Positions 32,512 to 41,005 of a stretch of DNA of 64,000 bases are shown here, piece after piece. The position numbers and the translations under genes were made by a program. The DNA lies in assembly GCA_023397655.1 (NCBI GenBank), contig JAEWTW010000052.1, forward strand, positions 1 through 64,000, read 5' to 3'. Within the stretch, counting starts at the first letter, position 1. Every line of letters starts with the position of its first letter. The notes under the pieces were generated by a model. That model was not told the origin of the DNA. It did not search any database and worked only from the letters and a program-made list of their open reading frames with translations. The stretch comes from Bacillota bacterium (lineage in GTDB: Bacteria > Bacillota > Clostridia > Christensenellales > SZUA-584).

Positions 32512-34176
32512 ATGCCACAAACCGTCTGCGCCATCACATACGATCTTGGTACCACGGGCGTTAAAACGTGCCTGTTCCGCATCGGCGAAAAGCTGGAGCT
32601 GGTGCACAGCGCCTACGCGGGCTACGGGCTCTATATGGTGGAGGGCGGCGGCGCGGAGCAGTATCCGGAGGAATGGTGGCAGGCCGTTTGCAATACCACC
32701 CGGCAGGTGCTGAGCGAATCCGGCACAGCTGCGGAGCATGTCGTCGCCGTCTCGTTCTGTTCGCAGATGCAGTGTCTGGCGCTGGTGGACAGGGACGGCA
32801 ATCCGGTGCGCCCCGCCATGAGCTACATGGACAATCGCGCCGCGGAGCAGCACGCCAAAGGCATCGGCAGCGGCTTCAAAGTCAGCGGCCTCAACGCACG
32901 CAAGCTGCTTGCCTCGCTTGCCGCCACCAAAGCCGTGCCCGCCAGTGTGAAGGACCCCGTCTGGAAATACAAATGGGTGCAGCAGAACGAGCCGGACAAT
33001 TTCCGGCGTGTCTATAAGTGGCTGGACGCCAAGGACTATCTCAGCCTGAAGTTCACCGGAGAATTTACGATGACGGAGGGTAACGCCTACGCCACCTTTC
33101 TGTACGACACGCGCCCCGGCAAGCGCGGCTGGAGCCGCGCGCTCTGCCGCATGTACGGCGTGAATCCGGCGCACCTGCCCCGCGTGATCCACGCCACCGA
33201 CATCGCGGGACATGTCACAGCGCAGGCCGCGTCGGAGCTGGGGCTTGCCCCAGGCACGCCCGTTTACGGGGGCGGCGGCGACGCGGAGCTGATCGGCGTC
33301 GGCATCGGCGCGGTAAACTTAGGCGAAACGCACATCTATCTCGGCACCTCCGGCTGGGTCTCCACCGTCACAAACAGGCAACTCGTGGATACCACGTCCA
33401 TGATCGCCGCCATCGTGGGCGCGCAGCCGGGCCGTTACCATTATTTCGCCGAGATGGAGACCGCGGGCAAGTGCCTCGAATGGGTGAAGGACCACCTTGC
33501 GCTGGACGAGATCGGCGTCTATCTGGAAAAGAAACACGTCACCGAATCGCTGGAGCGCGTTTACCTCAGTTTATACGACTACCTCTGCGAGGTGGTGAGC
33601 ACCGTTCCCGCCGGTTCTAACGGCGTGGTGTTCACGCCCTGGCTGCACGGCAACCGCTGTCCGTTTGAAGCGCCGGATGCCCGCGGGCTGTTCTTCGGTA
33701 TCGGTATCGAAACGGGCAAGTCCGAGATGATCCGCGCGGTCATTGAGGGCATCAGCTACCACCTGCGATGGATGCTTCAGGCACAGGAAAAGAAGACGCG
33801 CACGTCGGATACGATACTGGTGGCGGGCGGCGGCGCGCTCTCCCCCGTCATCTGCCAGATACTCGCGGACGTACTGGGACGCCCCGTGGCCACATTGCCC
33901 CAGCCGCAGAACGCGGGCGCTTTCGGCGCAGCAATCATCATCGCAGCGGGCATGGGGCTCATCCCCTCTGCGGACAGCGCCAAGTCTCTGCTGCCCGGCT
34001 ACACCACGTTTCTGCCCATGCCGCAGAACAGAACGGCGCACGCCGTCAACTACGCTGTGTTCCGCACGCTGTATCAGCACAACAAAAAGGGCTTTGCCGC
34101 TCTCGCCGGGCGCGTCAGGAATAAGCTGCGTCCGGTCCAATCAGCCCAGAGCAAGGAATCCAACATTCAGGCATAA
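32512..34176 (+). CDS. FGGY family carbohydrate kinase (xylulokinase-like)
   Basis: A 554-residue two-domain kinase. The ATP/phosphate motif YDLGTTGVKTCLF opens the protein. SYMDNRAAEQ gives the sugar-site region. GGGDAELIGVGIGAVNLGETHIYLGTSGWV and VAGGGALSPVICQILADVLGRPV are the second-domain nucleotide loops. It phosphorylates a ketose; xylulokinase is the nearest type but the substrate is open. Follows tetR by 4 bases. The next feature on the opposite strand is the sigK 3' end. Confidence 0.87.
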   Translation: MPQTVCAITYDLGTTGVKTCLFRIGEKLELVHSAYAGYGLYMVEGGGAEQYPEEWWQAVCNTTRQVLSESGTAAEHVVAVSFCSQMQCLALVDRDGNPVRPAMSYMDNRAAEQHAKGIGSGFKVSGLNARKLLASLAATKAVPASVKDPVWKYKWVQQNEPDNFRRVYKWLDAKDYLSLKFTGEFTMTEGNAYATFLYDTRPGKRGWSRALCRMYGVNPAHLPRVIHATDIAGHVTAQAASELGLAPGTPVYGGGGDAELIGVGIGAVNLGETHIYLGTSGWVSTVTNRQLVDTTSMIAAIVGAQPGRYHYFAEMETAGKCLEWVKDHLALDEIGVYLEKKHVTESLERVYLSLYDYLCEVVSTVPAGSNGVVFTPWLHGNRCPFEAPDARGLFFGIGIETGKSEMIRAVIEGISYHLRWMLQAQEKKTRTSDTILVAGGGALSPVICQILADVLGRPVATLPQPQNAGAFGAAIIIAAGMGLIPSADSAKSLLPGYTTFLPMPQNRTAHAVNYAVFRTLYQHNKKGFAALAGRVRNKLRPVQSAQSKESNIQA

Positions 34177-34207
34177 AAAAGCGGCGACGCCCAAAACGTA
34201 TTGCCGC
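34175..34207 (-). terminator. sigK 3'-end terminator
   Basis: GCCGC (34203-34207) and GCGGC (34181-34185) pair on the minus strand, with an inner CG pair, followed by TTTTTT. It lies 30 bases past the stop of the sigK 3' part, as expected for a genuine gene end. Confidence 0.65.
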
Positions 34208-34236
34208 ATTACATGCCTCGTCCTCAGTTTTATTTC

Positions 34237-34314
34237 TTAACTCGTTGAGCTTCTGGAGAGCTCGGCCGCCAGCTTGGCGATGGCTTTGCTCTCAATGCGC
34301 GATACATAGGAGCG
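34237..34314 (-). CDS. sigK: sigK 3' part (detached C-terminus of sigma-K)
   Basis: Read on the minus strand from the 17-bp repeat, the frame gives RSYVSRIESKAIAKLAAELSRSSTS and then TAA (34237-34239). This is the missing C-terminus of sigma-K: the end of the region 4.2 recognition helix and the tail, matching SRSYVSRIEKRALKK of known sigma-K proteins. It has no start codon or ribosome site of its own. It makes sense only when joined to the 5' part at 58628-59269 through the shared repeat. Confidence 0.93.
   Translation of the reverse strand, partial: RSYVSRIESKAIAKLAAELSRSSTS
34298..34314. repeat. Left attachment core (17-bp direct repeat)
   Basis: CGCGATACATAGGAGCG, identical to 58638-58654 and in the same orientation. 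It lies within sigma-K codons RSYVSR. The recombinase stop codon is 3 bases to its right. This is the proposed crossover core. Confidence 0.9.
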
Positions 34315-34317
34315 CGG

Positions 34318-35901
34318 CTACTGCAAACGGCTTTGGGGTTTCGGTCTGCAAAAACGGAAATGGATAAAAAGCTGTTTGTCCTCCGTCATCTCCACCTTCT
34401 CGATGAGGCTGGTGAGCAGTTCCCTGCTGTTCTCCTGCGCATTGAGGAAGCGTTCGACGAGCTGCGTGGCCTGTTCGTGCACGGATATGTTTTCTTTTAT
34501 CTCCGCCGGCAGCGTCCTCTGCTTCGCCTCCAAAGCCGCCCGTTCCTCTTTGGCCCGCGTGTACAGGCGCGCAAAGTCGGTCTCCTCCAGTAACCCGGCC
34601 AGCATATCCATATACATGCGGTCCAGCTTCGCCGTCAGCGCTTCCAGCCTGCTTTCGATGCGTGTCCGCTCCGCTTCGGCGCTGTGACCGCCCGCCTCTT
34701 CCAGCAGTTTGACCGCCGCGCTTTCCAGCGCATCGATATCCAGATACCTCCCGCATAGACCCCTGACCTGCTCCATCACCACCGCGGTGATGTCGTCGAC
34801 CTTGGCCGAATGGCATGTGCACGCGCGGCTTTTGGCATACCGCTGATATGTGCGGCAGATGAAGTACAGCGTATCTTCTCCTGCGGCGTTCGGCCTGTTG
34901 ACCACGGCCAGCGGATGGCCGCACTCGCGGCATCTGATCAGCCCTTTGAGCAGATAGTCGTATGTGCGGGCGCGTGTCGACCGGCGCAGGCCGATTTGCG
35001 CGGCAGCCTTTTCGAACAGCTCACGTTCCACGATGGGTTCATGCGTGTTTTCAACGATCTTCCAGTCCTGCCGGTCCGTGCGAATGCATTTGCTGGTCTT
35101 GTAGCTGATGCGCCTCGATTTGCCTTGCGCCATACTGCCGATGTAGACGGGGTTTTGCAGCATGTCCGAGATGCGCTCGCCGCTCCAAAGGCCTTTGCCG
35201 CGGCTGCCCGTTTTGAGCCTGGCGTACGCCGCGGGCGTGGGCACGCCATCCTCATTAAGCCGCTGGGCGATCTTGCGGCAGGATTCGCCGCTCACCGCCA
35301 GCGCAAAGACGCGCCGCACAACCCCCGCCGCTTCCTCGTCGATGACGATTTTATTCTTTTCCGTTTCGGATAACCTATAGCCGTAAACCGCCTTGCCGCC
35401 GATGAACTGCCCTTTACGCTGCTTGTCGTGCTTTACGCTTTTGATCTTCTTGCTGATGTCTTTGGCGTACATGTCGTTCATGATAGCCCTAAACGGCGTG
35501 ATGTCGTTGGCCGTGCTGTCAGTGCCCGAGTCGATACCGTCCAGCAGTGAGATATAGCGCACATGATGCTCCGGGAAATAACGCTCCATGTAGTGGCCCG
35601 TCTGTATATAGTCGCGTCCCAGCCGCGACAGATCCTTGGTGACCACCATGTTGACCCGTTTTTCCTCTATATCCGCAATCATGCGCCTGAAGGCCGGCCT
35701 GTCAAACGTGGTTCCGCTCCAGCCGTCGTCTATGTACGTGTCATGGACAAATAGCGCATGTGTCTCTGCGAAATCCATCAGCAGACTGCGCTGGTTGGTG
35801 ACGCTTTCCGACTCCGGCTCCTCCTTATCGTCCTCCTTGGACAGCCGGATGTACAGCGCGGCTCTGTATTCCTTCGCGTTGCCAATCTCAAAGCGCATCA
35901 T
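34318..35901 (-). CDS. spoIVCA: Large serine recombinase, SpoIVCA-like
   Basis: A 527-residue site-specific recombinase. The resolvase catalytic domain (about 12-155) has the nucleophile in ALYIRLSKED (Ser21), TKDLSRLGRDYIQTGHYMERYF and FRAIMNDMYAKDISKKI. The recombinase domain (about 165-280) includes VYGYRL and ISDMLQNPVYIG. A zinc ribbon (CRECG...CTC, about 330-365) precedes a coiled coil (about 395-470). It ends 3 bp from the left repeat within the split sigK, where B. subtilis places spoIVCA. It should rejoin sigK; integration versus excision would need a directionality factor. Confidence 0.92.
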   Translation of the reverse strand: MMRFEIGNAKEYRAALYIRLSKEDDKEEPESESVTNQRSLLMDFAETHALFVHDTYIDDGWSGTTFDRPAFRRMIADIEEKRVNMVVTKDLSRLGRDYIQTGHYMERYFPEHHVRYISLLDGIDSGTDSTANDITPFRAIMNDMYAKDISKKIKSVKHDKQRKGQFIGGKAVYGYRLSETEKNKIVIDEEAAGVVRRVFALAVSGESCRKIAQRLNEDGVPTPAAYARLKTGSRGKGLWSGERISDMLQNPVYIGSMAQGKSRRISYKTSKCIRTDRQDWKIVENTHEPIVERELFEKAAAQIGLRRSTRARTYDYLLKGLIRCRECGHPLAVVNRPNAAGEDTLYFICRTYQRYAKSRACTCHSAKVDDITAVVMEQVRGLCGRYLDIDALESAAVKLLEEAGGHSAEAERTRIESRLEALTAKLDRMYMDMLAGLLEETDFARLYTRAKEERAALEAKQRTLPAEIKENISVHEQATQLVERFLNAQENSRELLTSLIEKVEMTEDKQLFIHFRFCRPKPQSRLQ

Positions 35902-35935
35902 AACCCTCCGGACGTAAGCGGATTTTTATCTGCTG

Positions 35936-36052
35936 TCAGTTCATATACGTTTTGCATCTGACAAACAGCTTGAACGCGTCCAGCATCACCTGCATGAAGC
36001 TGCGTTCCTTTTCGCTGTAATAGCAATGAACCGTGATCTCTCTGCATTTCAT
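35936..36052 (-). CDS. 38-residue ORF upstream of the recombinase
   Basis: A short frame, MKCREITVHCYYSEKERSF followed by MQVMLDAFKLFVRCKTYMN, with AAGGGGG 8 bases before the ATG and a stop 35 bases before the recombinase start. Three Cys and a mostly helical pattern. In C. difficile a small protein encoded in skin acts as recombination directionality factor. This ORF is placed for such a role, but there is no sequence proof. Confidence 0.45.
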   Translation of the reverse strand: MKCREITVHCYYSEKERSFMQVMLDAFKLFVRCKTYMN

Positions 36053-36131
36053 AAAGCAAGCCCCCTTGAAGACTTTCTATTAATGAATATGCAGACTTCC
36101 ACAGACTATTGACTCTGCGTTTCCGGAAAAA

Positions 36132-36156
36132 CAAAAAGGGCTGCACGCCGCAACCC
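36132..36156 (-). terminator. Alcohol dehydrogenase terminator
   Basis: GGGCTGC (36138-36144) pairs with GCAACCC (36150-36156) with one G-T pair; TTTTTGT follows on the minus strand. It separates the alcohol dehydrogenase from the recombinase unit. Confidence 0.8.
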
Positions 36157-36206
36157 TCAAGACCTCTAATCAGTTATTTAAAAACACCGTCGTGGTGAAC
36201 GCGCCT

Positions 36207-37313
36207 TTACTGACCGGATACCCGCGTCCAAATATCGCGGATGTCCTGTTCGGTGATGGGGCCCGCCGTGTTCCCGAGGCTGCCCTTCTGCAGCAGCGAC
36301 TGCCCGGTGTAGTGCGCCACTTCGTCCGCGGTCAGCTGGGGCGGCGTGCCCACCAGCTGCGTCATGGCGGTACGGAAACCCTCGATATCCGCAAAGCCCA
36401 TCGCCCGCAGCGCCTTTTCCACCTTGTCCCTGCGGAAACGCGACGCATAGATGAGGTAGTCACTCATTAGCAGGCCGTTGGCCATTCCGTGCGGGATATC
36501 CTTGTAGTACGTGTAGCAGTAGCCCATGCCGTGCACCGCCGTGACGCCCACCTGCGATATCACGATGCCGCCCAGCAGCGACGCGTACAGCAGCTTTTCA
36601 CGCAGCTCCATGTCCAGATCATTGTCCGCCAGCTTCGGAATGCACGTGCCGAACACCGCCATCGCCTCCAGCGCGAGGCAGTCTGCAATGGCCGTGCTGC
36701 GGTTGCCGAGGTACCCTTCTATCGAGTGGGAGAATGCGTCCACCGCTGTGTTGACCGTGGCATACTGCCCCAGCGTTTTGGTATAGCCCGCGTCCAGCAG
36801 CGCGATTTTGGGCACCGTGTGGATGTTACCGAAGCCCATCTTGGTCTGAAGCTCCCGGCGCACCAGCACACTGTACTGCGTGACCTCGCTGCCCGTGCCC
36901 GCCGTGGTGGGCACCGCCACCACCGGCAGCGCTCTGATAAATGCGTTTTTGAACAGCTCCGCGCCCGCCATACCCGGATTCGCCGCCAGCACCGCCACCG
37001 CCTTGGCCGCGTCGACAGGCGAACCGCCGCCGATGCCGACCACAAAGTCCGCGCCAAATTCCGCCGCCTGCCCGGCCGCGTCCACCGCCGTCTCCAGCGA
37101 AGGGTTGTTCTCAATGCCGTCATAATGCCGCCACTGGACATTCTGCTGTTCCAGCACGGAAATCACATCATCCAGCGCGCCGCACGCCTTGGCCGACGTT
37201 TTGCCGGTGACGATCATCGCTTTTGCGCCGTATGCCGCCAGCTCCGCCGAGTGCTTGGCCACGCACCCGGGCTCGAAGTATATTTTCGTAGGCACCACGT
37301 AAGAAAACTGCAT
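36207..37313 (-). CDS. Iron-containing alcohol dehydrogenase
   Basis: A 368-residue group III alcohol dehydrogenase. The NAD-binding GIGGGSPVDAAKA (about 93-105) and VPTTAGTGSEVTQYSV are followed by the metal-site sequence DAFSHSIEGY (Asp, His) and HGMGYCYTYYKDIPHGMANG (two His). Relatives include FucO (lactaldehyde to 1,2-propanediol) and ethanol/butanol dehydrogenases. Near the rhamnose-type operon, reduction of an aldolase-derived aldehyde is the likely role (inference). It has its own terminator. Confidence 0.92.
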   Translation of the reverse strand: MQFSYVVPTKIYFEPGCVAKHSAELAAYGAKAMIVTGKTSAKACGALDDVISVLEQQNVQWRHYDGIENNPSLETAVDAAGQAAEFGADFVVGIGGGSPVDAAKAVAVLAANPGMAGAELFKNAFIRALPVVAVPTTAGTGSEVTQYSVLVRRELQTKMGFGNIHTVPKIALLDAGYTKTLGQYATVNTAVDAFSHSIEGYLGNRSTAIADCLALEAMAVFGTCIPKLADNDLDMELREKLLYASLLGGIVISQVGVTAVHGMGYCYTYYKDIPHGMANGLLMSDYLIYASRFRRDKVEKALRAMGFADIEGFRTAMTQLVGTPPQLTADEVAHYTGQSLLQKGSLGNTAGPITEQDIRDIWTRVSGQ

Positions 37314-37451
37314 TCCGTCTCCTGTCTGAACGGGCCATGCCCGCCGTCTGATGATATCTTAATATATCACAACAGCACCCGCGGCGTCATCCAAATGATG
37401 TATGTCAACGCCACCCTGCTGCTTTTAGCGCAGGCCTGCCGCCATACAAAA

Positions 37452-37476
37452 AGGGCTGCGATTCTGCGCGCAGCCC
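37452..37476 (-). terminator. Terminator of the GldA/F/G-DUF4340 operon
   Basis: A perfect 8-bp stem, GGGCTGCG (37453-37460) with CGCAGCCC (37469-37476), followed by TTTTTG on the minus strand. The rest of 37314-37552 holds nothing recognisable. Confidence 0.87.
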
Positions 37477-37552
37477 GATAATCAATGACGTTATGTTGTA
37501 TAACGGCTTGTTCCAACCGTAATACCATAGGCTTTTGTATAAATCAATCCGT

Positions 37553-38821
37553 TTACTGAATCTCCGTCAGCGGCATCAGTGCCTCGGCCTTGATGTACAG
37601 CGACGGCCCCTTGCCGTAATCCAGCGCGTAGAAGCCCTTGAGATATTCGCAGAGCTTCACCTCAAGGCTGCCGCCGTCCGACAGCTTCACCGTCAGTGTG
37701 TAGACCGCATCCCCCGCTTCGCTGTCGATGATGCCCGAAGCCTGTGCGCTCAGCAATGCGTTTGCCAGCGCTGCGGACTCATCCTCACCCAGAGGCTGTC
37801 CATTGACCGTTGCCGCGCCCTCAGAAAGCTCGATCTGCTGCCCCTGCTCCTGCCACGAGACGGATACTAGGCTGTCCGCCTCCACCGGCATCAGCCGCTT
37901 GTCCATGCACAGCGCCACATCGTCCACCATGAACGCGGTATAAGGCTCGTCCAGCAGATACACGCCGTCCTTGCCCTCCACAGTGCAGTAAACCTTTTTA
38001 CCGTCCTCCGTCTTTGCGCCCAGATGCAGCACCATCTCCGTGCCTGCCGCATCCGCAATGTGGATATAATCGCCGCTGTCCAGCCCGTATTCCGGCTTCA
38101 CTTCGCTGCCCGCGTATGAGTTCAGACGTGCCTTCGCCGTCTTCTTCACCTGTTCCATAAACGCAGCCGAGGCGGCTGTGCCATGCTTTTCAAACGCATA
38201 TCCGCTTTCAAATATATCCGACTGCACCACGGACTGCTCCAGACTGCCCCGCTTATAGGACAAGCTGCGGATGCTCTCACCGTCCACCGCGGGCAGGGAC
38301 AGGTCCACGATGTCCGTCAGCGTGCTGCGTATCTGCGCGAAATGGTCGCCCCGCATCGTGTAAACGCTCGCGTCGCCGGATTTCATGAAGTATACTGCCG
38401 TCTGGTCCGTCGTGGGCAGCCCGAACGCGAACTCCACATGAGACCCGTCCGCCAGCGTCAGCTTTGCCGTCAGCGACGGGTTTTCCAGCCCGTATTGACC
38501 CGGATCCGCCGCTTTCTCTTCCACCACGGCCACAGCGTAAACATAGCTGAGGTAAGTCGCCATGCCCTCGCAGGTCAGGCTGTCCACCGCCATGTCGCTG
38601 CCTGCCGCCGCCCAGCCCTCGCCCTGCCGCTCCACCCGGATCACACCGCTTTCGCTGGTGATCGTCATGGCCTGTATCGAGTCGAACGGTATGTCCGACA
38701 CCAGCAGAAGCTCATTGCTTTCCTCTTCCGGCGGATTACTCAGCAGCAGCACGATACCCACGGTCACTACCGCCAGCGCCGCCAGCAGCGACACCAGCAA
38801 TATGATATTGCGTTTACTCAA
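37553..38821 (-). CDS. DUF4340 domain-containing protein
   Basis: A 422-residue protein with one N-terminal membrane helix (about 8-27, NIILLVSLLAALAVVTVGIVLLL) and a large extracytoplasmic part. It has two DUF4340-type repeats, visible as DQTAVYFMKSGDASVYTMRGDHFAQIRSTL and GKKVYCTVEGKDGVYLLDEPYTAFM. The start is a TTG at 38821 with GAGGAG upstream. DUF4340 proteins are the usual last gene of GldA/F/G-like ABC operons; their biochemical role is unknown. Gene order here matches that pattern. Confidence 0.82.
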   Translation of the reverse strand: MSKRNIILLVSLLAALAVVTVGIVLLLSNPPEEESNELLLVSDIPFDSIQAMTITSESGVIRVERQGEGWAAAGSDMAVDSLTCEGMATYLSYVYAVAVVEEKAADPGQYGLENPSLTAKLTLADGSHVEFAFGLPTTDQTAVYFMKSGDASVYTMRGDHFAQIRSTLTDIVDLSLPAVDGESIRSLSYKRGSLEQSVVQSDIFESGYAFEKHGTAASAAFMEQVKKTAKARLNSYAGSEVKPEYGLDSGDYIHIADAAGTEMVLHLGAKTEDGKKVYCTVEGKDGVYLLDEPYTAFMVDDVALCMDKRLMPVEADSLVSVSWQEQGQQIELSEGAATVNGQPLGEDESAALANALLSAQASGIIDSEAGDAVYTLTVKLSDGGSLEVKLCEYLKGFYALDYGKGPSLYIKAEALMPLTEIQ

Positions 38822-38850
38822 TTCGTCTCTCCTCTAACGTCCCGCTGACG

Positions 38851-40296
38851 TTACAGCCGCCGCCTCTTCCGCCACACGAATATGCCTGCGATGATCACAG
38901 CAATTGGCAGTACGGCAATCACGAGCACACTCAGCACATTCTTCTGCAGCTGGTTCCGGATCTGCAGCAGGTCTCCCCGTATCTGCTTGGGCTGTATCGT
39001 GATGCTGTTCTTCTGCTCACCGAGATAGGACAGCGTGTTCACTGCCAGCTCGTAGTTGTTCGCTGTTTCGATGGCCGCATCCGTGAAGAAAGCCTCGGAG
39101 GTGAACAGCGCGATCTTGCTGTCCCCTTTCTCCGCCAGCGCCGCGATCACAAACGCGCCCTGCTTGTCGTCCGCTTCCTTTTCCACCGTCGTCATGTTTT
39201 CCAGCGGTTTCGCGTAGCAGCTTGGGTCCGTCACCAGCAGCGGCGTCACCGTCACATCGCCCGGCACCTGCGGCACGCTGATGCTGGAGTTGATGCTCAT
39301 CACCACGTTACCGCCCGCCTGAATGATGGGCTGCGTGATCTCGTGCGCCTGTATGTCCGGCACCAGGCTGGTCACCTGCTGATAATACCGCGTTTCGTCC
39401 TGCCCAATGATGATATCCTTATTGATACTCATATCGTATTCCAGCAACAGCGCGGAGAAGTTCGGGAACTTGTCCGTCAGCACTTTCACATCGCCGGTTT
39501 CGCTGTTCACACTCAGGTTCTGCATGATGATGAACGCCTTGCCGCCAGCCGTCAGGAAATCATGGATATCGGCATATTCGTCATCCGACAGGTCGCTCTT
39601 GGGGCTAATGACGAACAGCGTGTCATTCTTCGGGTCCAGTATTCTGGCGGCTGTCATGGAGTTGTAGCTTTCCAGCTCATAGCCGCGGCTGGACAGCGCG
39701 TTGAGCAGCGTCAGGTAGCTCGCGGGCTGCGCCTCGTCGTGCCCTGTCAGCACCTTGGCGGATTTGACGACGCCCGTCTCAATGTAGTTGACCGCGGAGG
39801 TGATGTACTGCTCCGCCATCGTTCCCAGCACGCTGCCCGTGCTGCCGTCGATGATATAAAGCTGGTCCGGTGAGATCACCTTATAGCGCCTGCGCGCTGC
39901 GTCTGTCACGATGATGGAGTTCACGGCGATACCCGCCTTGTCCGGGTCGAACGCCTGCGCAAACGCCGGGTTCTTAAGCGGGTCCACGTTTTCGTATTTG
40001 ATGTTCGGCGAATACGCGTCGTATTTGTTCAGCAGCTCCTTGGTCAGGCTGTCTTCGGACGACGGCGTATACAGCGAATAAACCGTAACCGGCTGGCTCA
40101 GCGAGTCCAGCACGTTCTGCGATTCCTGCGTTAAGCTGTACACCTGATACTGCGACAGGTCGGCGCGCAGGTTAAACCGGTTTTCCAGCAGGTTCATCAG
40201 AAAATTGACGGCGAGCACCAGCGCGATCACGATGGCGCATACGGCCCATATAAAAACACCGCGGCGGTTTGTTTTTGCATCCGGCTGTTTGTTCAT
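38851..40296 (-). CDS. GldG-like ABC transporter auxiliary protein
   Basis: A 481-residue protein. A membrane helix at about 14-35 and one at the extreme C-terminus (VLSVLVIAVLPIAVIIAGIFVW) flank an extracytoplasmic domain of the ABC-type uncharacterised transport (GldG) family. Recognisable stretches are YSLTQESQNVLDSLSQPVTVYSLYTPSS and SDDEYADIHDFLTAGGKAFIIM. In Bacteroidetes GldG joins GldF and GldA in an ABC complex. In Firmicutes the substrate is unknown. It begins 5 bases after the permease gene. Confidence 0.85.
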   Translation of the reverse strand: MNKQPDAKTNRRGVFIWAVCAIVIALVLAVNFLMNLLENRFNLRADLSQYQVYSLTQESQNVLDSLSQPVTVYSLYTPSSEDSLTKELLNKYDAYSPNIKYENVDPLKNPAFAQAFDPDKAGIAVNSIIVTDAARRRYKVISPDQLYIIDGSTGSVLGTMAEQYITSAVNYIETGVVKSAKVLTGHDEAQPASYLTLLNALSSRGYELESYNSMTAARILDPKNDTLFVISPKSDLSDDEYADIHDFLTAGGKAFIIMQNLSVNSETGDVKVLTDKFPNFSALLLEYDMSINKDIIIGQDETRYYQQVTSLVPDIQAHEITQPIIQAGGNVVMSINSSISVPQVPGDVTVTPLLVTDPSCYAKPLENMTTVEKEADDKQGAFVIAALAEKGDSKIALFTSEAFFTDAAIETANNYELAVNTLSYLGEQKNSITIQPKQIRGDLLQIRNQLQKNVLSVLVIAVLPIAVIIAGIFVWRKRRRL

Positions 40297-40300
40297 CGCT

Positions 40301-41005
40301 TTAACCCTTTCCCCATCTTCTTTTCTCGGTCACGACCACCGACAGCATCAGAAACACGAACGAGAACGAGAGCATATACAGTATGGACGATGCGCTGAGT
40401 ATGCCGTGCGCAAAGGCCGCGTAATTGCTGAATATCGACAGTATGCCTAGCACTGAGCTGATCACAGGGTCGCTCATGGATATCATCGACGGCATCCAGA
40501 GCAGCAGCAGCACCACGAAAGTGATGAGCACTGCGGACAGCTGGTTTTCCATCACCGACGATATGAACAGGCCGATGGCAATGCACACGCCGCCCAGCAG
40601 CAGATATCCCAAATACCCCAGCAGTATCTCGCCGAAGTAGGGGCTGGAGAATATCGCAATGATCAGCACATACAGCAGCGTGGCCGCCATCGACATGGCC
40701 AGCACGAACACCGCCGCGAAATATTTGCCCAGCACGATGGAGCGCACCGGCACGGGCGAGGTCAGCAGCATCTGGTCGGTCTTTGTTTTCTTCTCCTCCG
40801 CCATCAGCCGCATCGTAAGGAACGGCGTCAGCAGTATCAGCACAAAGAACAGGCTGCCGAACAGCTCGGAAATGCTGGCAGACCCCTGATTGATGTTCTT
40901 CATGTTGAACAGCAGGCCGCTGAAAAACAGGAATACACCCATATACACATAGCCGATCATCGTGTTGAAATAGGTCGTGATTTCTTTTCGGAAAACCGCC
41001 TTCAT
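40301..41005 (-). CDS. ABC-2 type permease (GldF-like)
   Basis: A 234-residue membrane subunit with six hydrophobic helices. The start MKAVFRKEITTYFNTMIGYVYMGVFLFFSGLLF and the loop LRLMAEEKKTKTDQMLLTSPVPVRSIVLGKYFAAVFVL are hallmarks of ABC-2 export permeases. The ATG overlaps the ATPase stop by 4 bases. Partner of the ATPase at 41002-41940 and the GldG-like protein. Confidence 0.88.
   Translation of the reverse strand: MKAVFRKEITTYFNTMIGYVYMGVFLFFSGLLFNMKNINQGSASISELFGSLFFVLILLTPFLTMRLMAEEKKTKTDQMLLTSPVPVRSIVLGKYFAAVFVLAMSMAATLLYVLIIAIFSSPYFGEILLGYLGYLLLGGVCIAIGLFISSVMENQLSAVLITFVVLLLLWMPSMISMSDPVISSVLGILSIFSNYAAFAHGILSASSILYMLSFSFVFLMLSVVVTEKRRWGKG

Noticed and set aside
35898..36146. 82-residue minus-strand frame before the recombinase
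   Set aside because: It lacks a good ribosome site and overlaps the better-supported 38-residue frame in another phase as well as the recombinase start.
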